Shown: one piece after another, positions 1-5,504 of the stretch
How the letters are laid out: every line of letters starts with the position of its first letter
Position numbering within the stretch: the first letter of the stretch is position 1
DNA from: a bacterium
Lineage (GTDB): Bacteria; JALSQH01
DNA: 5,504 nt
Assembly: GCA_027004335.1 (NCBI GenBank)
Contig: JALTID010000008.1
Coordinates: 1-5,504, forward strand
Direction: 5' to 3'
Notes under the pieces: model-generated
What the model was told of the DNA's origin: nothing
Databases searched by the model: none
What the model saw: the letters and a program-made list of their open reading frames with translations, nothing else
Translations under genes and position numbers: made by a program

Positions 1-66
1 GGCTATAAATCACTGGAGTATTTTCTCTCGCCATATTTTTGGGTTCAAGGGGAGAGTAAGAACTTG

Positions 67-738
67 TTATTTCATCTTCCTATTGGAGCCAAAATCATAT
101 CCTATTGAGATCCCTATCTCTGGAAGTGACAGGATGTCGTCAGCGGATGTAAGAGTAAAAGAATAATTAACAGCAAACAAAAATCTGAAACCTTTAGATG
201 GTGCAAATCCCAGTCCTGTTCCGATGGTCAGAATGGGTAAACGAACAGAAGGCAAATATTTTTCTATCACAGTAAGTGCTTTTGGCTGCGGTGAAAAATA
301 GAAAAAACCGGGTTTAAGGTTTATCCAGCTAAGTATTTTATTTGCTCTCAATGTGAAGGACGCCGGGATGGTAGTCCAGGCTGCAAGAATTTTATCCTCT
401 TCGTAGTCCCAAATTATTTCACCTTCTATTCCAGCAGAGACAAGTAAGATCTTTGTTTTTAAAAATGTCAGCCTGGAATTCAAGAGCAAATAATATGGAG
501 GGAAGGTTTCCAAACTGAATTCAGAATCTGTTACAGGTTTGTAGGAGAAGTATAGCACAGGAATATAGTATTTAGAAGTGATTCCAACTGAATACTTTCC
601 TGTATTTGTAGGAGCGAAATCCATTAGTCCTTCGTCTGCAAAAGATATTGTACAGCGAAACGAAAAGTACACTGTTATGAAAACAATTAATAAAAACAGC
701 CTAGACGGTTTCTTGTTTTTTCTTTTGTTTATCATCAC
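67..738 (-). CDS. Secreted, probably outer-membrane beta-barrel-like protein of unknown function
   Basis: No family is recognised. The 223-residue product starts with a lysine/arginine-rich n-region (residues 4-13), a hydrophobic core (14-27) and a signal-peptidase-I-like S-F-A site at 32-34, so the mature protein would begin at Asp35. The rest has short alternating hydrophobic/aromatic stretches separated by turns (for example YYIPVLYFSY, IKLPGFFYF-like and FRFLFAVNYSFTL segments). It ends with GISIGYDFG plus a short basic tail, as small outer-membrane barrels often do. There is no lipobox and no long membrane helix after the signal. The start is GTG at 738 or ATG at 735. Neither has a clear Shine-Dalgarno, and the choice alters only one residue. 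It is transcribed away from the kinase remnant on the other strand. A surface or barrel role is inferred from composition only; a soluble periplasmic beta protein is the alternative. Confidence 0.7.
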   Translation of the reverse strand: MMINKRKNKKPSRLFLLIVFITVYFSFRCTISFADEGLMDFAPTNTGKYSVGITSKYYIPVLYFSYKPVTDSEFSLETFPPYYLLLNSRLTFLKTKILLVSAGIEGEIIWDYEEDKILAAWTTIPASFTLRANKILSWINLKPGFFYFSPQPKALTVIEKYLPSVRLPILTIGTGLGFAPSKGFRFLFAVNYSFTLTSADDILSLPEIGISIGYDFGSNRKMK

Positions 739-861
739 ATCATATTATTGTTTATTTTTTAGGTACATACCCATATCTCCTCTAAAGGTGTATGAACAAA
801 AGGGACATTTAAGCCAAAGTAACAAGATGGAAATTGAAAAATATTTTTTCTCATTATAAAA

Positions 862-890
862 ATTATAAACATGATTGTTTCTAAAGGCAA
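862..890 (-). promoter_or_regulatory. Predicted sigma70-type promoter for the minus-strand secreted protein
   Basis: Read on the minus strand, a TTGCCT -35 box (885-890) and a perfect TATAAT -10 box (862-867) are separated by exactly 17 nt. Transcription would begin near 855, giving a leader of about 117 nt before the GTG/ATG at 738/735. A second TATAAT-like hexamer lies at 853-858 but has no matching -35. This is a consensus match by eye in AT-rich DNA, without experimental support. Confidence 0.5.
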
Positions 891-946
891 AGTAGTGTTG
901 TAGAAAAATTGAATATATGGGGGAAAAGTGCTATATTTTCACCACC

Positions 947-1308
947 ATGCCGCTTATACTTGCCCTTGATCATGGTACATCGGGGATAAAAAATACCCTG
1001 ATGACTGAAAAGGGTGGTTTTTACACAATTTCCTCCTCCCTACCGCGTCTGATCTCTGGTGCCAGATTTTTGCAGATGTTTTTAATAGAAAAATTTTGAG
1101 GGTGAGAAACCCAAGGATGGCTAACGCAAGAGGGGCAGCATTCCTTGCCTTGGTTGGTCTTGGTTTTATGAAATTTGAGGAAGTCCCCGAGCTTGTGGGA
1201 ATTGAAAGAGAGTTTGTTCCAGCTCGAGAGCACCGTTCAGTGTACAATGAAGTTTTTGAACTTTTCCTGAAAGCATGGAAGTTCCCCCCTTGCTTTTTTT
1301 TAAAATAA
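947..1308 (+). pseudogene. FGGY-family carbohydrate kinase remnant (xylulokinase-like), internally deleted and frameshifted
   Basis: FGGY kinases phosphorylate sugars such as xylulose or glycerol with ATP and are normally about 500 residues. Here ATG 947 opens MPLILALDHGTSGIK and about nine further residues. This is the typical N-terminus with the DxGTSxxK phosphate-binding motif. From about 1045, in another frame, the reading resumes as SDLWCQIFADVFNRK, then NPRMANARGAAFLA and VGLGFMKFEEVPEL, which matches the C-terminal adenine-binding part of the family. It ends at TAA 1306-1308. Only about 110 of some 500 codons survive. The whole sugar-binding and catalytic middle is gone, with the breakpoint between roughly 1018 and 1045. 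The preserved ends show no stop codons within each piece, which suggests one fairly recent internal deletion. The final residues (AWKFPPCFFLK) look atypical and may also be altered. No Shine-Dalgarno is obvious, and the product cannot be active. The exact sugar specificity of the ancestor cannot be told. Confidence 0.85.
1270..1301 (+). terminator. Weak terminator-like hairpin at the end of the kinase remnant
   Basis: AAAGCA (1270-1275) can pair perfectly with TGCTTT (1291-1296) around a 15-nt loop, and the 3' arm runs into a T tract ending at 1301. The stem is only 6 bp and AT-rich, and it overlaps the last codons of the remnant and the -35 box of the next promoter. It could separate the kinase remnant from the lipoprotein gene, but it may be chance. 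Confidence 0.25.
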
Positions 1309-1317
1309 AATTATCAT
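1290..1317 (+). promoter_or_regulatory. Predicted promoter placed directly at the lipoprotein start codon (possible leaderless mRNA)
   Basis: TTGCTT (1290-1295) and TATCAT (1312-1317, five of six consensus bases) are 16 nt apart. The usual start point 7-8 nt after the -10 box falls on or next to the A of ATG 1325. The message would then have essentially no 5' leader. Consistent with this, no Shine-Dalgarno is seen at proper spacing, only an AAAGAG one base before the ATG. The -35 match is modest. Confidence 0.4.
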
Positions 1318-1324
1318 AAAGAGT

Positions 1325-3148
1325 ATGAGGAAGAGAGTCTTTCTTTTCCTGGTTTTTTTTTCGTTTATGCTGGTGGGGGGATGTAGCAAAAATAACGGTA
1401 AAAAAGAAGACCCCTATAAAATTGTTGTCAAAACGGGTAAGAAACAGTTGTCCCAGGGGAATTTTAAAGATGCGGAGAAAACCTTTTTAAATGCTCTTTC
1501 CATAAATGATAAAAAACCAGATGCCCATTACGGCTTGATGCTGAGTTATGTTGGTGAAGTTGTAAACGAGTTAGGAGCGATAATAAAGTTAGCCACATCC
1601 CTTGCGCCTGAATTTTCTCCTCAGAATTTTCAACCTCAGGGGTTAGACCTGAAAAAAATTTTTGGGAAAGAGATTAATATTTTGACTACACTATTTGGGA
1701 ATATTAAAGAACAGGCGGATTTCCTTGAAAAGAATTTTGAATGGGTTAGTTTCAAAGTGGATCACTTCCCCCTTCATTTTAACACCAGTTTATTCCTGGG
1801 GGAAGAGGCTCAAAAAGAATTTGGAAACACCGATCAGCTTGATTTAGGTGGTGAATGGGGGCTTGTAGAGCTTTACTGGATTGATGGGATGGCAGATTTT
1901 CTCTTGGGTGTTATGGACTTAATAGGTGCCCATGATCTTAATGTTCAGGAGATCCCTTCTGATCTTGATATTACTCAGGGATTCGAGATCTCATTTATCA
2001 AGATACTCAGAGCTAATCCTAATCTTCTGGGTCCTGATCCTGATCCTGAACAGGCCAAAAGGCTTTTCAAAGTTGGTGATGAGTGGGGTGAGGCTTTTAT
2101 TCAATGGGCGGATGTTATAGATGAAGGCACGGTTGAGTTAAAACATGACCCTGATCAATCTGATAATGTAGTGCCCATACTTGATATAAATAAAAATGGG
2201 AAATATGATACTGGGGATGGAATAGGTCTTTACAAGTTACTTCCCATAGGGATTAATCCTGATATAGCTAACTTATTCGGCAAGATTTACTTTTCTGAGT
2301 CCATGGGAAGTGAGGTTAAATCTTCACTTTTTGATGACTGGAAAAATTTTCTTATAAATGTTGGTCATTCTCTTGAGGGTAAACTGGACCGGAGATTGAG
2401 TATTGAGAAGGATCTTAACCCGGTTTTACGGGATCTTAATGAATTCCCCATGGCAAACATTGTTGAGCTTGATTTCCACGCTCTGTTTGATGAAGATCAT
2501 CTTGAATATTTGCGAGATCTACTTCCCTATGTGTATTATGATGATAAGGTAAGACACGCCTATGTGTTTGTTGTAGAACATAATGATCCATATATGACGA
2601 AAGATGAGATAGTTTCTTATGCCAGAATGCAAACAGAATTTGCAGATAAAGTGACATATGCAACCCCCGGGACCAATCCTATCTGGCATGATGTCTTTTG
2701 TCTTGTAGATCAGTCCCATTTTGATGTGCAGTACAATGATAATTATAAGGATGTTCAAGGACTGGAAAAGATTCCCCCTGATTGTCTCATTGATGTGGAT
2801 CAGAAATATATCCATATAACCTATCCAGTGGATACCACTGTTCCAGATCATCCCAGCCTTACTTACATAGCGTTTAAAGATCCCACTTTCTCTGGGCTTG
2901 GCTGTATAAACATGGATAACTGGCCAAAACCCGAAAATTACTTTACAGGGATACCTGATCCATGGATACCTCCTGATATTAAAGGCAAAGGATGTTTGCC
3001 TCCCACACAATATACATTGAATACACTTTTCCAGTACTTTACTCTTTATTTTGAAGGTCAGGAAGTTGAAATTTTCGGATTTAATTTGAATACACTGTTT
3101 AACAACTACAAAAATGTGTTTAGTTTTACTCCTCAGGAGAAGAAATGA
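1325..3148 (+). CDS. Large lipoprotein of unknown function with an N-terminal TPR-like helix pair
   Basis: The 607-residue product begins with a lipoprotein signal: basic MRKR, a hydrophobic stretch, then LVGGC with the lipidated Cys at 20. Residues about 31-70 read as a tetratricopeptide-like pair (GKKQLSQGNFKDAEKTFLNAL, then PDAHYGLMLSYVGE), which suggests a protein-contact surface. The rest matches no family I recognise. Residues 287-298 form an EF-hand-like acidic loop (DINKNGKYDTGD) with Asp/Asn at alternating positions, as in secreted calcium-binding loops. A short GPDPDPE linker lies near 237. Four cysteines at 459, 487, 527 and 557 sit only in the C-terminal quarter and could make two disulfides in the periplasm. 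The start is supported by the signal sequence. The stop overlaps the next gene's start as ATGA, so the two are probably translationally coupled. The protein likely sits in the periplasm or outer membrane; no enzymatic motif is visible. Confidence 0.88.
   Translation: MRKRVFLFLVFFSFMLVGGCSKNNGKKEDPYKIVVKTGKKQLSQGNFKDAEKTFLNALSINDKKPDAHYGLMLSYVGEVVNELGAIIKLATSLAPEFSPQNFQPQGLDLKKIFGKEINILTTLFGNIKEQADFLEKNFEWVSFKVDHFPLHFNTSLFLGEEAQKEFGNTDQLDLGGEWGLVELYWIDGMADFLLGVMDLIGAHDLNVQEIPSDLDITQGFEISFIKILRANPNLLGPDPDPEQAKRLFKVGDEWGEAFIQWADVIDEGTVELKHDPDQSDNVVPILDINKNGKYDTGDGIGLYKLLPIGINPDIANLFGKIYFSESMGSEVKSSLFDDWKNFLINVGHSLEGKLDRRLSIEKDLNPVLRDLNEFPMANIVELDFHALFDEDHLEYLRDLLPYVYYDDKVRHAYVFVVEHNDPYMTKDEIVSYARMQTEFADKVTYATPGTNPIWHDVFCLVDQSHFDVQYNDNYKDVQGLEKIPPDCLIDVDQKYIHITYPVDTTVPDHPSLTYIAFKDPTFSGLGCINMDNWPKPENYFTGIPDPWIPPDIKGKGCLPPTQYTLNTLFQYFTLYFEGQEVEIFGFNLNTLFNNYKNVFSFTPQEKK
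3135..3140 (+). promoter_or_regulatory. Ribosome binding site of thiD inside the upstream gene
   Basis: AGGAGA lies four bases before ATG 3145 and is embedded in the last codons of the lipoprotein gene. With the ATGA stop/start overlap it fixes the thiD start and implies translational coupling between the two genes. Confidence 0.75.
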
Positions 3149-3906
3149 AGGTTTTACTTACAGTAGCAGGTTTCGATCCTACTGGAGGAGCAGGTGTAAC
3201 TGCTGATAGCCGTATTCTGGGTAAAAAAGGATTTCTTTCTGCATCAGTTGTCACTTCAATTATTTCTCAAACCACAACAGAAGTGGAGAAGATCTCTATC
3301 CTGCCCAAGGAGGTGGTAAGGGCTCAATTCACAGCGCTTTCTGAGGAATTTCAGGTAGATGGAATTAAAACAGGCGTACTTGCCAACAAAGATATTGCAA
3401 TGATTGTATGGGGAGAATTGAGGAAGGTAGAAGTTCCCATTGTGGTGGATCCTGTGCTTCGTGCCTCTTCGGGGGTTTCACTGTTTGAGGGTGATTACAG
3501 GACCGTTTATTTTGACTTTATTCTCTCCCTCGCAACCCTTGTTACTCCTAATATCCCTGAAGCTGAAGAATTGACTGGGATAAGTATTGAGAACGAAGAT
3601 GATATGGCAAAAGCTGCAGAGAGGATCATGGAAAGCGGAGTAAAAGCTGTCTTGATTAAGGGCGGACATTTTGAGGAGAAAAAAATTGATTTTTACATGG
3701 ATTCCCAAAAGAGCGAGTATCTTGAGATCAAAGAACCTGATTCATTTTCGATCCACGGAACAGGCTGTGTTCTGGCAGCTCTTGTTCTTTCACATCTTGT
3801 TGAGGGAGGTGATGTATACAGAGCGGTGATTTCGGGAAGGGAGGAGTTTCTGAATTTAAGGAGAAGAGTTTTAAGGCCTGGAAGAGGTGATTTTATAATT
3901 CCTTGA
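3145..3906 (+). CDS. thiD: Hydroxymethylpyrimidine/phosphomethylpyrimidine kinase (ThiD)
   Basis: ThiD is a cytosolic ribokinase-fold enzyme. It phosphorylates HMP to HMP-P and then HMP-PP, the pyrimidine half of thiamin. At 253 residues the protein has normal family length and all landmarks in order: AGFDPTGGAG at 8-17 with Asp21 (family form AGxDPSGGAG..AD), SVVTSIISQTT at 34-44 in the pyrimidine-binding region, GIKTGVL at 73-79, VDPVL at 101-105, TPNIPEAEELTG at 134-145, IKGGH at 171-175, and the anion-hole motif HGTGC at 204-208 with the catalytic-base Cys208. Phe10 instead of the commoner Ser/Thr, and Thr43-Thr44 where E. coli has Asn-Thr, are mild departures next to the substrate pocket. 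A pyridoxine-kinase side activity, known in the family, cannot be excluded. It overlaps the upstream lipoprotein gene by four bases and has its own AGGAGA site. No thi neighbours and no TPP riboswitch are seen here. Confidence 0.93.
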   Translation: MKVLLTVAGFDPTGGAGVTADSRILGKKGFLSASVVTSIISQTTTEVEKISILPKEVVRAQFTALSEEFQVDGIKTGVLANKDIAMIVWGELRKVEVPIVVDPVLRASSGVSLFEGDYRTVYFDFILSLATLVTPNIPEAEELTGISIENEDDMAKAAERIMESGVKAVLIKGGHFEEKKIDFYMDSQKSEYLEIKEPDSFSIHGTGCVLAALVLSHLVEGGDVYRAVISGREEFLNLRRRVLRPGRGDFIIP

Positions 3907-3932
3907 CTTTTTTTGCCTGTTTGTGCTAAATT
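3903..3932 (+). promoter_or_regulatory. Predicted sigma70-type promoter for the C45-family lipoprotein
   Basis: TTGACT (3903-3908) and TAAATT (3927-3932) are 18 nt apart. The -35 box overlaps the TGA stop of thiD (3904-3906). Transcription would start near 3939, leaving a leader of about 15 nt that consists almost only of the Shine-Dalgarno. The gene can therefore be expressed independently of thiD although only 47 bases separate them. Confidence 0.5.
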
Positions 3933-3939
3933 ACAAGAC

Positions 3940-3949
3940 AAAGGAGGTG
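3940..3949 (+). promoter_or_regulatory. Strong Shine-Dalgarno of the C45-family gene
   Basis: AAAGGAGGTG is a near-complete complement to the 16S rRNA 3' end and ends four bases before ATG 3954. It decides this start and contrasts with the missing sites before the genes starting at 738 and 1325. Confidence 0.8.
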
Positions 3950-3953
3950 TAGT

Positions 3954-5504
3954 ATGAGAAAATTTCTGGCAATTTTCGTTGTTTTTTTGTGGCTTTTGGC
4001 TGGTGCCGGATGTAAAGAAAAAGAGGAAAAGACTCCGAGTGTAGTAGATTATTATTCTTCACATGTAGGTAAAGTTTTAAAAACCTATGGCAATGGTATC
4101 CTTGCTCAGATGGATACTTCTTATGGGTCCCTCTATGTACTTAGAGTAAAGGGAACTCATTATCAGATGGGCTATCAATATGGTTATCTTGCAGGAGATA
4201 AAATAGCTGGCATCTGGTGGAGCTTTGTAAATTATCTGGCTGGTGAACTTGATTTTCCTGTGGAAGAATTAGATCCATTATTTGGTCAGATACTTGACGG
4301 TGTCTGGGCGCAGTTAGCTTCGTATGTTCCTAAGGAATTCATGGATGAGATTAGAGGAATCCAGGATGGTGCAGATGCTGCAGGTTTTAAAAATGAATTT
4401 ACTATTAATGGAAACAAATACAGCAGTGATGTTTCTCTTTCTACCCTTGTTAAAAGGATTCTTGCTATAGGAAATATGTCTGATCTTAATGAATCAGATG
4501 ACCCTTTAGGGGATCTCCAATTAGTCATTTCCACAGGATTCACTAGTAAAGCTATGGATTATTATGGGATCACTCCCCCTTCGTCTCCTCCTTTTCAATT
4601 TTCTCAGGAGATGAAAGAGGTTATGAAGCAGCTTCAGGAAAAGCATATAAACTTTAAAGACCTTTTTGCTCACTGTAGTTTCTTTGCTGCGTGGGGAAAG
4701 AGAACTATAAATGGTCATATGATAGCAACAAGAAATCTTGATTGGGATGAAAATACAGGAATTGCTGATTTTAAGGTGCTTACAGTATGGATGCCTGCAG
4801 GGGAAATACCTCATGTTACAGTTGGGTATATAGGATTCATAGGAGCACTTGCCGGAATTAGTCAGGCTGGTTTGAGTGCTAGCGAAGTAGGATCAAGTAG
4901 TGTGATGGCAAGACTTAAGGGGGAACCGTGGACTTTAAAGTTCAGGGAGATTCTTGGAAAGGCCCAGGATCTTGATGATGCTTTGAAATATGTAACTAAC
5001 CAGGTTGATGATGGATTTAATAGACCTCCTACCATTGGTTATAACTGGCTTATCACTTATGGTGATCCTCTCCACAATGGGAAGAACGCTGAGGCTATGA
5101 ATGTGGAAACCAACGGTATTTTTGTCGGAGTTTATAGAAGAAAACCTGATTGTAGCGTTGATGCAAAATTGTATGAGTTTGATAAGGATGGCCGTATGGT
5201 AAAGGTAATTACTCATGAGCAAGATCCGTGGCTCGTAAATTACGAAAAGGACGCAGTTGAGATAATGTTAAAGAATAAAAACAATTCATCTAAGTATCCT
5301 CCATATCCCTACAGCTTAACAACAACTCCAGTTAGGGATATAATAGCTCTTCCAAAGCCCGTAGCTTATGAAAACGGTGAATATAAATTCTCGCCCAATG
5401 GATTATCTGAGAGACATGTAGGTGAGGAGCTTTCCTGCGCTGTTTATAGAGGTGATGAGATGATGATGCATGCCCTGAGGATGTGGCAGAGTGCATGTCA
5501 TGGG
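3954..5504 (+). CDS. Lipid-anchored C45-family Ntn-hydrolase (acyl-CoA:6-APA acyltransferase-like), 3' end outside window
   Basis: The frame is open for 517 codons to the window edge, so the C-terminus is missing. A signal with MRK, a hydrophobic core and AGAGC places a probable lipidated Cys at 20; Gly at -3 makes the lipobox imperfect. Residues 67-84 (GTHYQMGYQYGYLAGDKI) match the N-terminal segment of the C45 family. HCSFFAAWG at 240-248 followed by GHMIATRNLDWD at 254-265 matches the Ntn nucleophile block, with Cys241 as predicted nucleophile and Asp263 in the conserved RNLD. GLSASEVGSS (307-316), a GEPWTLKFREIL segment (323-334), YNWLITYGD (363-371) and MNVETNG (382-388) follow as later family blocks. 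Such enzymes cleave themselves before the Cys and then hydrolyse or transfer amide-linked acyl groups. The substrate is unknown. The stretch before the Cys is about 140 residues longer than in the ~357-residue fungal enzyme. It has its own promoter and Shine-Dalgarno. Confidence 0.83.
   Translation, partial: MRKFLAIFVVFLWLLAGAGCKEKEEKTPSVVDYYSSHVGKVLKTYGNGILAQMDTSYGSLYVLRVKGTHYQMGYQYGYLAGDKIAGIWWSFVNYLAGELDFPVEELDPLFGQILDGVWAQLASYVPKEFMDEIRGIQDGADAAGFKNEFTINGNKYSSDVSLSTLVKRILAIGNMSDLNESDDPLGDLQLVISTGFTSKAMDYYGITPPSSPPFQFSQEMKEVMKQLQEKHINFKDLFAHCSFFAAWGKRTINGHMIATRNLDWDENTGIADFKVLTVWMPAGEIPHVTVGYIGFIGALAGISQAGLSASEVGSSSVMARLKGEPWTLKFREILGKAQDLDDALKYVTNQVDDGFNRPPTIGYNWLITYGDPLHNGKNAEAMNVETNGIFVGVYRRKPDCSVDAKLYEFDKDGRMVKVITHEQDPWLVNYEKDAVEIMLKNKNNSSKYPPYPYSLTTTPVRDIIALPKPVAYENGEYKFSPNGLSERHVGEELSCAVYRGDEMMMHALRMWQSACHG

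Noticed and set aside
1-34. Possible start of a further minus-strand gene (MARENTPVIYS...) running off the left edge
   Set aside because: Only 11 codons are visible and there is no Shine-Dalgarno before the ATG at 34, so it cannot be supported from this window.
578-859. Plus-strand open frame of 93 codons
   Set aside because: Its first half is the complement of the secreted-protein gene (signal-peptide region), there is no Shine-Dalgarno, and the product has no recognisable feature.
751-930. Minus-strand open frame ending in KCPFCSYTFRGD, reminiscent of a zinc-finger start
   Set aside because: Only one CxxC pair, no second metal-binding pair, no good start codon or ribosome site, and it lies over the predicted promoter and leader. 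Most likely chance in AT-rich DNA.
954-1247. Minus-strand open frames opposite the kinase remnant
   Set aside because: They are complements of clearly FGGY-like coding sequence on the plus strand and show no features of their own.
2031-2050. Tandem GATCCT-like hexamers
   Set aside because: They simply encode a Pro-Asp-Pro-Asp linker in frame, with only about three copies. Not a regulatory or mobile repeat.
2436-3010. Minus-strand open frames of 75 and 163 codons inside the large lipoprotein gene
   Set aside because: They lie wholly within a convincing plus-strand gene, lack ribosome sites and have shadow-like composition (Ile/His/Tyr-rich).
3000-3144. Search for a TPP riboswitch before thiD
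   Set aside because: The region is coding for the upstream lipoprotein and no CTGAGA-type core or paired helices were seen.
3906-3953. Terminator between thiD and the next gene
   Set aside because: A T run occurs at 3908-3914 but no hairpin precedes it. The T run falls in the promoter spacer.

Overview
The window comes from an AT-rich, diderm (Gram-negative-type) bacterium. Two plus-strand products carry N-terminal lipoprotein signals with Cys20, and the minus-strand product has a signal peptide followed by beta-strand-rich sequence ending near an aromatic 'GYDF', as in outer-membrane barrels. Nothing here fixes the lineage. The style (TPR-type lipoproteins, a C45-type hydrolase, moderate AT content) would fit a deltaproteobacterial-like or candidate-phylum anaerobe, but that is a guess.

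Layout. Positions 67-738 (minus) encode a small secreted, probably outer-membrane protein, read from a plausible sigma70-type promoter at 862-890 with a leader of about 117 nt. Positions 947-1308 (plus) hold the wreck of an FGGY-family carbohydrate kinase. The first ~24 codons (DHGTSGIK phosphate motif) and the last ~85 codons (SDLWCQ through ANARGAA) survive in different frames, and about three quarters of the gene between them is missing. From 1325 a plus-strand pair follows: a 607-aa lipoprotein of unknown function whose stop overlaps (ATGA) the start of a ThiD-type hydroxymethylpyrimidine (phosphate) kinase. The stop of thiD in turn overlaps the -35 box of a good promoter. That promoter, with a strong Shine-Dalgarno, drives a second lipoprotein at 3954, a C45-family (acyl-CoA:6-APA acyltransferase-like) Ntn-hydrolase that is still open at the right edge (517 codons visible).

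How the genes fit together. ThiD is the only intact cytosolic enzyme and belongs to thiamin pyrimidine salvage/synthesis. No other thi gene and no recognisable TPP riboswitch is present. The ATGA overlap makes the 607-aa lipoprotein and ThiD one transcription/translation unit, but no biochemical link is evident. The two lipoproteins are both surface- or periplasm-facing and share a similar signal layout. No tRNA, rRNA, CRISPR array, insertion sequence or defence system was seen. The most notable items are the internally deleted kinase, the lipid-anchored Ntn-hydrolase with its predicted self-cleavage site, and the uncharacterised TPR/Ca-loop lipoprotein that may be read from a leaderless mRNA.
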